The notes under the pieces: model-generated
What the model saw: the letters and a program-made list of their open reading frames with translations, nothing else
Databases searched by the model: none
Told to the model about the DNA's origin: nothing
Position numbers and translations under genes: made by a program
Shown: positions 54,795-62,753 of the stretch, piece by piece
Position numbering within the stretch: the first letter of the stretch is position 1
How the letters are laid out: every line of letters begins with the position of its first letter
NCBI GenBank assembly: GCA_041392205.1
Contig: JAWKMO010000012.1
Span: 1 to 62,753 of the forward strand
Direction: 5' to 3'
Length of the DNA: 62,753 nt
Source of the DNA: Halomarinibacterium sp041392205
GTDB taxonomy: Bacteria > Bacteroidota > Bacteroidia > Flavobacteriales > Flavobacteriaceae

Positions 54795-54814
54795 CATTTT
54801 AAAAGAAAATAATG

Positions 54815-57322
54815 CTAATTTTTTATAAAGCGTTTGGTTACTACCCCTTTTCCACTGTTTAATCGCACAAAATACAGACCACTATTTAATTGAGATGTAT
54901 TTATAGAATGCTGGTTATTAAAAAGAATATCTTTTTCAAAAACAACTAACTTCCCAGAAGCATCAAATATGCGAACATCCATTTCTACTTGTCCTTGATA
55001 TAAAATTTTGAGGGTTTCACTGGCGGGGTTTGGGTATAGGGTTACAACGTCTGGGGTTAGTACGTTATTAGTTGCTAATACAATACCATATTTAGGCGAT
55101 ACCCAAAGACCTCTTCCATAAGTCCCAGCATATATTTTGCCATCGGCTTGATTAATTTCTAACTCATTAATAATAACATTAGGTAAATTGGTAGTAAAAG
55201 GTTGCCATTCGGAAAAGGTATTGTCTATATAATAAATACCGTAGTCCATCCCTACGTATAGGCCATCGTTGCCGTTATCGTCCCATACCACTGCTAACGA
55301 ACTAAAATTTGGCAAATTAAATAAGTAATCTTGCCATGTGGCTCCTCCATCATCTGAAACCCTTACTTTTGTGGATCCAGAAACAGCTACGGCAATTTTA
55401 TCTGGGTTACTAGGATGAATGGCGATAGCGTTTATAAACCCTCCGGGTTGTGTCATTTGCACCCAGTCTGTTGCTCCTCCATCTAAGGTACGATAAATTA
55501 ATGCAGATCTAGAAGCGTACATAACTTGATGGTTGGAGGGAGCAATCTTTAAGTTGTCTAAATTTCCAACAAAGTCTTGCGAGATTGCAGTCCAAGAACC
55601 ATTACCATTATTTACATTTTTATACACCCTATTATAGCCACAATAAATTACGCCAGTATCTAATGGGTCTTGCTCAAAAGGAGACACCCAGTTACCAGAT
55701 CCTGATCCAGGATTATTTAGTCCTGTAAGGTTGTTTCCCCCTGTGGTAGTGCGATACATGGATCCAAATTGAATCATCGCAAACATCGTATCATTATTAT
55801 CTTTACTTACAAATCCTTCCATCCCATCGGCGCCTACCCAATCAATCCATTGCCCAGTTCCTGCGTCATAAAACGAACTTCCATTGTCTTGAGATCCCCC
55901 TGTAACGCGTACTTGAGGTGTTTGAGAAACACCGATTTTATAAAATTGACGAATTCCAATCCCAGTGGTTAAATCTTCGTAATAATTAGCATTTAAATTT
56001 CCTGTATCTACCGCTTTAAAAATACCTCCATCGGTTCCAACATACAAAGTAGTGCCCATAAATTCCAAAATATCAACATCGGCGTGGCAATAGCCAATAT
56101 TAGCTCCTGCGGCTGCATCGGGAATCCAATCTGCGGTACAAGTAAAGTTAGTTCCTCCATCGAGTGACCTCCAAGTTAACACTCCAGCAATGTGAACTTC
56201 GTTCTCATCATTTGGGTTTACGGCAATGTCCATATCACGTGGTGCTTGTCCCCCTGGGTCAAATCCTGCGGTGTCATAACCAAAATAATTTCTTCCTGCA
56301 TGATTTAACTCAGTAAAAGAAACACCGCTATTAGTTGATTGATAAAAGCCATTAAACTGACCACTGGCCGCTTCTACCACGTAAACAATATCAGGATTGG
56401 CAGCAGTAACACCAATCATTTTTGGACCGCTATCAAAACCCGTAATTTGTGTAAAATTAACACCTCCATCACTAGAAAGATAAAAACCATTTCCAGAGGC
56501 ATAGACCGTATTGGAATCTCCAGGTCTAAATTCTATATCATACCCTCTGGGTTCACTGTTAATAAGTTTCGTCCAATTAGCTCCTCCATTGGTAGAACCG
56601 TATATTCCACTATTTTGAGAGGTAGCAAAAAGGATGTTTGGATCTGTAGGGTGCAATAAAATCTTATTTACAATAGATACGCCTGCGTTTCCTAGTAGGT
56701 TCCATGTAGCCCCCGCATCGGTTGATTTATAAATAATACCATTTGTTGAACCAAAATAATAAGTATCTGAATCATTTGGGTCTATTGCAACAGAATAGAC
56801 ATATAGGTTTGAAAAATAATCCCCAAGGGGTGCCCATGTTGCTCCTGCATCAACGGTTCTCCATACCCCTCCAGTCTCACCACCTACAATAATATGGTTT
56901 GTATTGGTAGCGTCAATAGCAATCCCTGTAATTCTTCCAACACCGGGACTCCAGTGCGTTGTGGCGTTCCAATAATCGGGCCCCAGTTCTTGCCAATCGT
57001 CAAACAAACTTTGTCGTTGCCCTTCGGTTTCATTTAGGTAAGAATTATAGCGCTCTAACTCTGCTAAACGTTCTGTAAAAGGGGTTAAGTAGCCATTTTC
57101 ATTCATAAGGCGTTTGGCCATATACTCCCATCGTTTAAATTGTTTGTATCCAGAACCTCTGCCTTTGTCTTTATCGGCAAAATAGGTTTCTGCATTGTTT
57201 ACAATTTCTTCAACACTATAAGTGCCGGCATCTATCATTTGCAAATATTCTTGCGAATATCCTAAACCTCCCCATAAACTTAGGGTGATAAAGGCAATAA
57301 TAAGGATACATTTCTTTTTCAT
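54815..57322 (-). CDS. T9SS-sorted BNR/VPS10-like propeller protein
   Basis: An 835-residue secreted protein. The signal peptide is MKKKCILIIAFITLSLWGG. From about residue 120 to 745 it has BNR/sortilin-type propeller repeats (GEWRTVDAGATWAPLG-like: GGVWRTVDAGATWAPLGDYF, IYKSTDAGATWNLLGNAG, KVRVSDDGGATWQDYLF). The C-terminal type IX sorting domain is VVTLYPNPASETLKILYQGQ, LNSGLYFVRLNSGKGVVTKR. Such proteins are usually surface-exposed glycan- or protein-binding proteins. The best promoter in the window lies just upstream (57346-57377). It is monocistronic, ending at the 54759-54794 terminator. Confidence 0.93.
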   Translation of the reverse strand: MKKKCILIIAFITLSLWGGLGYSQEYLQMIDAGTYSVEEIVNNAETYFADKDKGRGSGYKQFKRWEYMAKRLMNENGYLTPFTERLAELERYNSYLNETEGQRQSLFDDWQELGPDYWNATTHWSPGVGRITGIAIDATNTNHIIVGGETGGVWRTVDAGATWAPLGDYFSNLYVYSVAIDPNDSDTYYFGSTNGIIYKSTDAGATWNLLGNAGVSIVNKILLHPTDPNILFATSQNSGIYGSTNGGANWTKLINSEPRGYDIEFRPGDSNTVYASGNGFYLSSDGGVNFTQITGFDSGPKMIGVTAANPDIVYVVEAASGQFNGFYQSTNSGVSFTELNHAGRNYFGYDTAGFDPGGQAPRDMDIAVNPNDENEVHIAGVLTWRSLDGGTNFTCTADWIPDAAAGANIGYCHADVDILEFMGTTLYVGTDGGIFKAVDTGNLNANYYEDLTTGIGIRQFYKIGVSQTPQVRVTGGSQDNGSSFYDAGTGQWIDWVGADGMEGFVSKDNNDTMFAMIQFGSMYRTTTGGNNLTGLNNPGSGSGNWVSPFEQDPLDTGVIYCGYNRVYKNVNNGNGSWTAISQDFVGNLDNLKIAPSNHQVMYASRSALIYRTLDGGATDWVQMTQPGGFINAIAIHPSNPDKIAVAVSGSTKVRVSDDGGATWQDYLFNLPNFSSLAVVWDDNGNDGLYVGMDYGIYYIDNTFSEWQPFTTNLPNVIINELEINQADGKIYAGTYGRGLWVSPKYGIVLATNNVLTPDVVTLYPNPASETLKILYQGQVEMDVRIFDASGKLVVFEKDILFNNQHSINTSQLNSGLYFVRLNSGKGVVTKRFIKN

Positions 57323-57345
57323 ATAAAAGGGTGGTTTTTGAAAGT

Positions 57346-57377
57346 CAAATGTAAAGTCTAATTAATTATTATTCAAA
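57346..57377 (-). promoter_or_regulatory. Promoter of the large T9SS gene
   Basis: On minus: TTTG (57374-57377), a 20-base spacer, then TACATTTG (57346-57353), an exact match to both Bacteroidota promoter elements, 23 bp upstream of the ATG. Confidence 0.75.
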
Positions 57378-57450
57378 AAAATACCCTTTTTTAACTGTTT
57401 TTGGGGTCGTATTTTATGAATGAATTTTAAGGATTGACTTTTTGAAATTG

Positions 57451-57458
57451 TAAGTTTG
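57451..57458 (+). promoter_or_regulatory. Candidate -7 box for the symporter gene
   Basis: TAAGTTTG matches TAnnTTTG exactly, 32 bp upstream of the symporter ATG; a TTG lies only 14 bases before it, closer than usual, so the promoter is provisional. Confidence 0.35.
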
Positions 57459-57490
57459 TACTTTTACAAAGTACATTGATCCCTTTTTTT

Positions 57491-58936
57491 ATGCAACCTA
57501 TCCATATTTTAATCCTCATTGCAAGTTATTTTGGGCTTTTAATGCTTATATCCTATTTTACAGGAAAAGAAGAAAGCAATGAGGTATTCTTTAAAGCATC
57601 AAAACAATCGCCATGGTACTTGGTAGCCTTTGGAATGATTGGAGCTTCCTTAAGCGGGGTAACCTTTATATCGGTACCGGGATGGGTAGAAGGAGCTCAG
57701 TTTGGTTATTTCCAAGTAGTACTGGGTTATATTGTAGGATATTTTGTGATTGGCACGGTGTTGCTTCCTCTCTACTATAGGCTCAATTTAACGTCTATTT
57801 ACACCTATCTTGAAGGACGTTTTGGCAGCAGTTCTTACAAAACGGGAGCTTCGTTTTTTTTACTATCACGAATTGTGGGGGCTAGTTTTCGGCTGTATTT
57901 AGTAGCAATAGTCTTACAAGTTTTAGTTTTTGATGCTATACAAATTCCTTTTTGGCTAACTGTAACCCTAACAGTAATGCTCATTTGGTTGTATACTTTT
58001 AAAAGCGGAATTAAAACAATTGTATGGACCGATACCCTCCAAACCCTATTTATGCTTGCCGCCTTAGGGGTAGCTATATATTATATCTCAGACCGTTTAG
58101 GGTTGTCTGGAAATAGTATTTTTAGTTTTATTTCGGAAAGTGAGTATTCCAAAATTTTCTTTTTTGAAGACTGGAAAAGTGGCAACCATTTTGTAAAACA
58201 GTTTTTAAGTGGTGCTTTTATTGCTATTGTCATGACGGGGCTTGACCAAGATATGATGCAAAAAAATCTTACCTGTAGAAACCTAAAGGATGCGCAAAAA
58301 AATATGTTTTGGTTTACTATAGTATTAACTATTGTTAACCTACTATTTTTATCTTTAGGAGTGCTTCTTACCGCATATGCACAACAAAACGGAATTAACG
58401 CTCATAAAGACCAGCTTTTTCCTACCATAGCAGTACAATCGGGTTTAGGAATAGGAATGGCAATGTTTTTTATTTTAGGGCTTATTGCAGCAGCTTATTC
58501 CAGCGCCGATAGTGCCTTAACCTCTCTTACCACCTCTTTCAGTATCGATATTATGGATATTGAAAAGAAGTACGATGAAAAAAAACAAATTAGCGTTAGA
58601 AAAAAAATACATATTGGGATGTCTCTTGTGCTTATATTGGTAATTATTACTTTTAAATATGTTATTGCCGATGCCACTGTAATAGCAAAATTATTCACTT
58701 TTGCAGGGTACACCTATGGCCCCTTATTAGGCCTCTATGCATTTGGATTATTTTCAACTAAAAAAGTAAAGGATCGATGGGTGCCATTGGTGGCTATACT
58801 TGCTCCTATTCTAGGATACCTCATAAGTTTCTTATGTTTAAAATACCTAGCATTTGATTGGGGCTTTTTTATTCTAATTTTAAATGGTCTTCTTACTACG
58901 TTAGGGCTAATATTGATTGGTAGAAAGCAACACTAA
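57491..58936 (+). CDS. Sodium:solute symporter (SSS family)
   Basis: A 481-residue transporter with about 13 membrane segments, starting at ATG 57491 (a TTG five codons earlier is unlikely). SSS-family landmarks are the first transmembrane segment (HILILIASYFGLLMLISYFT), WYLVAFGMIGASLSGVTFIS, LTYSYLEGRFGSSSYKTGA-like YTYLEGRFGSSSYKTGASFF, and GLIAAAYSSADSALTSLTTS with the sodium-site serines. The substrate (sugar, amino acid, vitamin or sialic acid) cannot be read off. Its 3' end overlaps the convergent CoA-binding gene by 30 bases. Confidence 0.93.
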   Translation: MQPIHILILIASYFGLLMLISYFTGKEESNEVFFKASKQSPWYLVAFGMIGASLSGVTFISVPGWVEGAQFGYFQVVLGYIVGYFVIGTVLLPLYYRLNLTSIYTYLEGRFGSSSYKTGASFFLLSRIVGASFRLYLVAIVLQVLVFDAIQIPFWLTVTLTVMLIWLYTFKSGIKTIVWTDTLQTLFMLAALGVAIYYISDRLGLSGNSIFSFISESEYSKIFFFEDWKSGNHFVKQFLSGAFIAIVMTGLDQDMMQKNLTCRNLKDAQKNMFWFTIVLTIVNLLFLSLGVLLTAYAQQNGINAHKDQLFPTIAVQSGLGIGMAMFFILGLIAAAYSSADSALTSLTTSFSIDIMDIEKKYDEKKQISVRKKIHIGMSLVLILVIITFKYVIADATVIAKLFTFAGYTYGPLLGLYAFGLFSTKKVKDRWVPLVAILAPILGYLISFLCLKYLAFDWGFFILILNGLLTTLGLILIGRKQH

Positions 58937-59272
58937 AGTACACGCAACCTCAACATTAATATTCGCTTCTTTTAAAAGAGTATAAAAAGCTCTGTTTTCG
59001 GTGCCAGGATTGAAGATTACTCTACTTGGTTTCAGTGAAACGATATAGTCATAATATTCTGGCTGGTGTTTTAAACCAATATATAAGGTAACGGTATCAA
59101 TATCTCTAAAGGGAAGTTTTTCAGTTTCAATGGTAACGCCTTCTACCATTCCGCTTCGCAGACCAATGGCAACTACCTGCTTTTTTGATTGAACTAATCT
59201 TTGAATTGCAACATAAGAGTAACGCAAAGGGTTTGTGCTAGCTCCTACAACTAATGTTTTTTTCATTTTCAT
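58907..59272 (-). CDS. CoA-binding domain protein
   Basis: A 121-residue single-domain protein of the CoA_binding_2 family (KKTLVVGASTNPLRYSYVAI, then FRDIDTVTLYIGLKHQPEYY, and PSRVIFNPGTENRAF). The Rossmann-like glycine motif VVGAS is present. Such small proteins resemble YccU/YmcB and have no established enzyme activity. It starts at ATG 59272 or 59266. The last 30 coding bases overlap the convergent symporter gene. Confidence 0.88.
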   Translation of the reverse strand: MKMKKTLVVGASTNPLRYSYVAIQRLVQSKKQVVAIGLRSGMVEGVTIETEKLPFRDIDTVTLYIGLKHQPEYYDYIVSLKPSRVIFNPGTENRAFYTLLKEANINVEVACTLVLLSTNQY

Positions 59273-59389
59273 ACTTTAATAGTACCAAATTACAACCCCT
59301 ATGATTAAGAAAACCTAAAACTTCGTTAAAAAAGCAAACCCTTGTAACATTACCCATGGAACTTCGTCTATTAATTGAAATATTTCAAG

Positions 59390-59476
59390 TCTTTACTGTG
59401 AAAAATTTTACGTTGATGGTTAGTGTTAATAATAGCAGTAAAGACATAGCCCGAGGTTCTAGACCTCGGGTTTTTT
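59390..59476 (+). ncRNA. Candidate structured RNA/attenuator upstream of the TonB receptor
   Basis: TCTTTACTG (59390-59398) pairs with CAGTAAAGA (59436-59444), a 9-bp stem; five bases later CCCGAGGT (59450-59457) pairs with ACCTCGGG (59463-59470) around TCTAG and is followed by TTTTTT, a strong plus-strand terminator. No open reading frame precedes it on plus within the 317-bp gap (59273-59589). A small RNA or a leader that ends early before the receptor gene is the simplest reading. Confidence 0.5.
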
Positions 59477-59539
59477 GTTAATATTGCGTTAAAGAAAAAA
59501 AATGTTGTAACAGGATTTTATCAAATTCGTCCTATGGAT

Positions 59540-59554
59540 GTTACTTTTTGTAAC
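59540..59554. promoter_or_regulatory. Inverted repeat GTTAC/GTAAC upstream of the TonB receptor
   Basis: GTTAC (59540-59544) and GTAAC (59550-59554) are inverted around TTTTT, 35 bases before the receptor ATG; TTGTAAC recurs at 59342 and 59503. It may be an operator, but the evidence is only symmetry and repetition. Confidence 0.3.
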
Positions 59555-59589
59555 CATCAATCAAATTACAAACTACCAAACCACAAATT

Positions 59590-62124
59590 ATGAGACAAAT
59601 GCTCTTTCTATTAGCCTTATTTATAGGCATTACAACTTTCGCTAGTGTAGGGCCAGAAGACGAAAAACTAGGAAAAATTACAGGAACCGTTATCGAAAAA
59701 ACACTACAACAACCCATTCCTTATGTTACAGTAGTAATTAAAGATCTTAGCGGAAACATTATCACCGGAGGGGTAACCGACGATAACGGAAAGTTTACCA
59801 TCGAAGAAATTCCCGAAGGAAAAAGCAATGTTACTATTCAGTACATAGGTTATAAGGCCTTTAGCACACAAATTGAAATTAGCAAAAGTACCCGTACGCT
59901 AGATTTAGGAAACATTTACCTCGAAGAAGATATCGAAGCTTTAGAGGAAGTAACAATCACTGCAGAGCGTTCTACCATTCAGCAAAAAATGGATAGAAAA
60001 GTCATTACCGTAGGGAAAGATCTAACTACTGCTGGTCCTACGGCTTCGGATATTATGAACAACTTACCCTCGGTAAGCGTGGATCAACAAACGGGAGACC
60101 TTTCTATGCGTGGAAATCAAAACGTACGGGTGATGGTGGACGGAAAACTTTCCAACGTTCCCGTAGCACAATTGCTCAAGCAAATTCCGTCTGCCTCTAT
60201 TAAACAAATTGAATTAATTACCAATCCTTCGGCAAAATATAACCCCGAAGGAATGAGCGGGATTATTAACATTATACTTCACAAAAATGTGACTGTTGGA
60301 TTTAATGGTAATGCCAGTGTGGGCCTTTCGTATGAAAAGCAACCCAAATTCACCTCTAATATCGATATGAACTACCGAAACGGAAAACTCAACTTTTACG
60401 GTAACTGGGGGCACAATACTTCCACCAATGAGAATTATGGAAATATTTTAAGACCTGATGAAAACATTGAACAGTTGTTCCAGTTTAACGATAATAACCA
60501 GTCTAATCTATTTAAAGTAGGGGTAGATTTTTATTTAAATGATAAAAATACCATTTCCTTTTTCACCAACCAGAACTTATTTGATGGCGGTTTTGATGGA
60601 ACTTCAAATATCTTTTATTTAGATAATACAAGTTTGAATGAAAATCAATTTAATTTAACCGATACAGAAAATATTTCATCTCAATACAATTTTGATTATA
60701 AACTAGATTTTAACAAAGAAGGACACAATATTGAATTAGAAGCAGATTACAATGATTTCAGTAATGATGAAAATGCCGATTTCAAATTTGCCGGCGCTAG
60801 TTTTGGAAGCGATTATCTCGACATAATTGATACTGAAAGAGATCAACTTACCGTAAACCTAGATTATGTAAACCCCCTTTCTGAAAGTACGAAACTTGAG
60901 TTAGGCCTGGAAGCACGCTTGTTTAACTCTAATATTAGTAGAACAACCACTCAAAGTGTGATAAACCCATTCGATGTTGAAGGAGCTTTTATTAATGGCC
61001 CTAGCACCCATTTTGATTACAGCAGAGATATTTATTCGGCATACGCTACCTTCGGAAAAACTTGGGAGAAATTTAGTGTGCAAATAGGACTGAGAGCCGA
61101 AACCGTGGCAGTCACCGCAGATACCGAAGAAGAATATGGAGAGGGAGTGGTAACCTCCGATTTAACTTTTATTAATACCGATCCCGAAGTTACTGTAACC
61201 ACGATAGATGATACCGTATTTAAAAAATTTACCAACGATTACTTTCAAGTATATCCTTCGGCCTTTTTTACCTATTCCCCTTCTGAAAAAAACCAGTTTC
61301 AAGTAAGTTATAGCCGTCGCGTAGATCGCCCGGGAGTGGATCAAGTAAACCCTATTAGAGAATGGGCAACGCCTTTAATTTCTTCCTTCGGAAAAACAAG
61401 CCTTTTACCTCAATTTACAAACTCTTTTGAAACCAATTACACAAGAAGTTTAGAAAAAGGAAGTATTACTGCTGGAGTATTTTACCGCATTATTGAAGAC
61501 GAAATTAACCGAGCTCTGTTTATTGACCGAACCGATCTTAACAAAGTAATTTTAACCTACGATAATTTCGCTAATACATCGGCTTATGGTGTAGAACTTT
61601 CAAGCAACTACCGTCCCACTAAGTTTTGGAGCTTTAATGCTAGTTTCGATTTGTACAACCAAACCCAAAAAGGAATTTCAGAACAACTAGCCGATGCACA
61701 AAATCCTACGGTAAACGACATTACGCTAAATACGTATGAGGTTGATAACATACAGTATAACTTTAGAATGTTTAACAATTTTAGTGTCACTAAAAAATTA
61801 AGCTTATCTGCCTTTGGTTTTTATAGAGGAAAGTCTAGAAACCTTCAGTTTACTATGGAGCCTATGTATTTTGTAAATATAGGCGCCCGTTATAATTTAT
61901 GGGAAGGACGGGGTACTTTTAGTATTAATTACAATGATATTTTTGACACTATGCAATTTGCGTTTGAAGGCGAACTACCCTATGCGCAAGTTGGTGCTTT
62001 TAACTGGGAAAGCCAAACTATTAATGTAAATTTATCCTATCGATTTGGGGGTGGAAAATACCGTGCTAAATCTAGAAAAAGCAGAGATGATAATGAAAAA
62101 GAAGGTAGCGGAGGTATGTTTTAA
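59590..62124 (+). CDS. Outer-membrane beta-barrel receptor (TonB-dependent type)
   Basis: An 844-residue outer-membrane protein. The signal peptide is MRQMLFLLALFIGITTFA. A CarboxypepD_reg-like domain (GKITGTVIEKTLQQPIPYVT, residues about 30-115) precedes a plug domain (TAGPTASDIMNNLPSVSVDQ, then MRGNQNVRVMVDGKLSNVPV), and a 22-strand barrel to the aromatic-terminal YRFGGGKYR. The barrel resembles the OMP_b-brl_3 family, often annotated TonB-dependent receptor. The C-terminus is unusually basic (KYRAKSRKSRDDNEKEGSGG) for a barrel end. The ligand is unknown; no partner SusD gene is near it. Confidence 0.93.
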   Translation: MRQMLFLLALFIGITTFASVGPEDEKLGKITGTVIEKTLQQPIPYVTVVIKDLSGNIITGGVTDDNGKFTIEEIPEGKSNVTIQYIGYKAFSTQIEISKSTRTLDLGNIYLEEDIEALEEVTITAERSTIQQKMDRKVITVGKDLTTAGPTASDIMNNLPSVSVDQQTGDLSMRGNQNVRVMVDGKLSNVPVAQLLKQIPSASIKQIELITNPSAKYNPEGMSGIINIILHKNVTVGFNGNASVGLSYEKQPKFTSNIDMNYRNGKLNFYGNWGHNTSTNENYGNILRPDENIEQLFQFNDNNQSNLFKVGVDFYLNDKNTISFFTNQNLFDGGFDGTSNIFYLDNTSLNENQFNLTDTENISSQYNFDYKLDFNKEGHNIELEADYNDFSNDENADFKFAGASFGSDYLDIIDTERDQLTVNLDYVNPLSESTKLELGLEARLFNSNISRTTTQSVINPFDVEGAFINGPSTHFDYSRDIYSAYATFGKTWEKFSVQIGLRAETVAVTADTEEEYGEGVVTSDLTFINTDPEVTVTTIDDTVFKKFTNDYFQVYPSAFFTYSPSEKNQFQVSYSRRVDRPGVDQVNPIREWATPLISSFGKTSLLPQFTNSFETNYTRSLEKGSITAGVFYRIIEDEINRALFIDRTDLNKVILTYDNFANTSAYGVELSSNYRPTKFWSFNASFDLYNQTQKGISEQLADAQNPTVNDITLNTYEVDNIQYNFRMFNNFSVTKKLSLSAFGFYRGKSRNLQFTMEPMYFVNIGARYNLWEGRGTFSINYNDIFDTMQFAFEGELPYAQVGAFNWESQTINVNLSYRFGGGKYRAKSRKSRDDNEKEGSGGMF

Positions 62125-62272
62125 TGCTTGATTAGTAAAATGTTATAATCACGTTAAATTTTAAATTAAAGTGAAACATTTTTAAAAATTGCTAGTCTAT
62201 TACGTAAAACCTTAAAACTTGTTTTATAATTTATTTGGATTAGCCTCTTAAAATTTTATAGAATGTTAGGTA

Positions 62273-62300
62273 AAAACCTTTCCAACTTTGGAAAGGTTTT
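62273..62300. terminator. Bidirectional terminator between receptor and fabH
   Basis: AAAACCTTTCCA and TGGAAAGGTTTT pair around a four-base loop, followed on plus by TTGTTTT and on minus by TTTTTACC, between two convergent genes. Confidence 0.9.
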
Positions 62301-62326
62301 TTGTTTTATTTATGTTACACTATAAA

Positions 62327-62753
62327 TTACCACCTCATCATCACACTCCCCCATGTAAAACCACTACCAAACGCTGCCAAAACAACCAAATCACCTTCCT
62401 TAATTTTCCCTTTTTCCCATGCTTCTGTTAAGGCAATGGGAATGGATGCAGCAGTCGTATTTCCATAGTGTTGAATGTTATTATACACTTGATCATCTGT
62501 AAGGTTGAATTTTTTCTGAATAAATTGTGAAATCCGCAAATTGGCTTGATGCGGAATCAACATATCAATATCCGCTACCGATAGGTTATTGGCTTGCAAA
62601 CCCTCCATAATTACTTCCGAAAAGCGAACCACCGCATTTTTAAATACAAATTGACCGTTCATATACGGGAAGTAACTTTCATCATTAGGATCATTTTCAG
62701 AAATTATATCGGTGACCCAACGGGTTCCCATCCCAGGTGCTTTTACAATTAAT
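62327..62753 (-). CDS. fabH: Beta-ketoacyl-ACP synthase III, C-terminal part (5' end cut by window edge)
   Basis: The frame is open from the window edge to the stop at 62327, giving about 142 residues of the C-terminal half. FabH starts fatty-acid chains by condensing acetyl-CoA (or branched acyl-CoA) with malonyl-ACP. Two of the three catalytic residues are in view: His in DMLIPHQANLRISQF and Asn in NIQHYGNTTAASIPIAL, and the protein ends AAFGSGFTWGSVMMRW. The active-site cysteine lies in the missing half. A shared terminator separates it from the receptor gene. Identification is firm. Confidence 0.93.
   Translation of the reverse strand, partial: LIVKAPGMGTRWVTDIISENDPNDESYFPYMNGQFVFKNAVVRFSEVIMEGLQANNLSVADIDMLIPHQANLRISQFIQKKFNLTDDQVYNNIQHYGNTTAASIPIALTEAWEKGKIKEGDLVVLAAFGSGFTWGSVMMRW

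Overview
The window comes from a Gram-negative Bacteroidota chromosome, almost certainly Flavobacteriaceae; I cannot name the genus. The evidence is four products with type IX secretion (T9SS) C-terminal sorting domains (one of them a broken gene), SPII lipoproteins throughout, a bacillithiol gene (bshC), the rpmB-rpmG-DUF4295-ftsY-rimO gene order, the pyrG-yidC pair, a CarboxypepD_reg/TonB-type outer-membrane receptor, and many exact Bacteroidota -7 promoter boxes (TAnnTTTG). No rRNA, tRNA, insertion sequence, prophage or CRISPR array was seen.

Layout. 1-8.9 kb (minus strand): partial yidC, pyrG, a DUF922/DUF3820 pair, OsmC, a LysM/periplasmic-binding protein and guaA, with one DoxX-like membrane gene on plus. 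8.9-21.1 kb is a surface and secretion locus. A membrane sensor-regulator (propeller, Y_Y_Y, LytTR) on minus is interrupted by two in-frame stops. It diverges from a plus-strand series: a small membrane protein, a lipoprotein, a leucine-rich T9SS protein, a BspA-like LRR T9SS gene broken by at least six frameshifts, an M4 metalloprotease with T9SS tail, and a YadA-head/S74-chaperone protein. The divergent promoter region has two pairs of TTCGTCAC-type direct repeats spaced 21-22 bp, the geometry expected of LytTR sites.

21.2-29.9 kb (plus): eleven tightly packed genes, mostly uncharacterised lipoproteins and membrane proteins, including two paralogues and an SH3-like protein. 29.9-43 kb: bshC, M14 peptidase, HAD hydrolase, two small accessory genes with attC-like flanks, a lipase, a TPR lipoprotein, a glycosyltransferase whose conserved N-terminus has no ATG, a propeller lipoprotein, rimO and a SET-domain protein.

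43-48.6 kb: ftsY, DUF4295, rpmG, rpmB, cinA, Hpt, FAH-family hydrolase, exonuclease and a redox-like protein. 48.6-51.4 kb: a visibly AT-rich two-gene island (an unknown protein followed by a TPR protein with nearly identical 102-bp repeats), a candidate unstudied module. 51.5-62.8 kb: a 2-oxoacid dehydrogenase E2, glycosyltransferase 2, recR, a large T9SS BNR-repeat protein, a sodium/solute symporter, a CoA-binding protein, a candidate structured RNA, a TonB-type receptor and partial fabH.

A 23-bp REP-like element (core TCTCGACTGCGCTCGA) occurs four times: as an inverted pair between genes, and embedded in frame inside bshC and inside the E2 gene, read there in two different frames.
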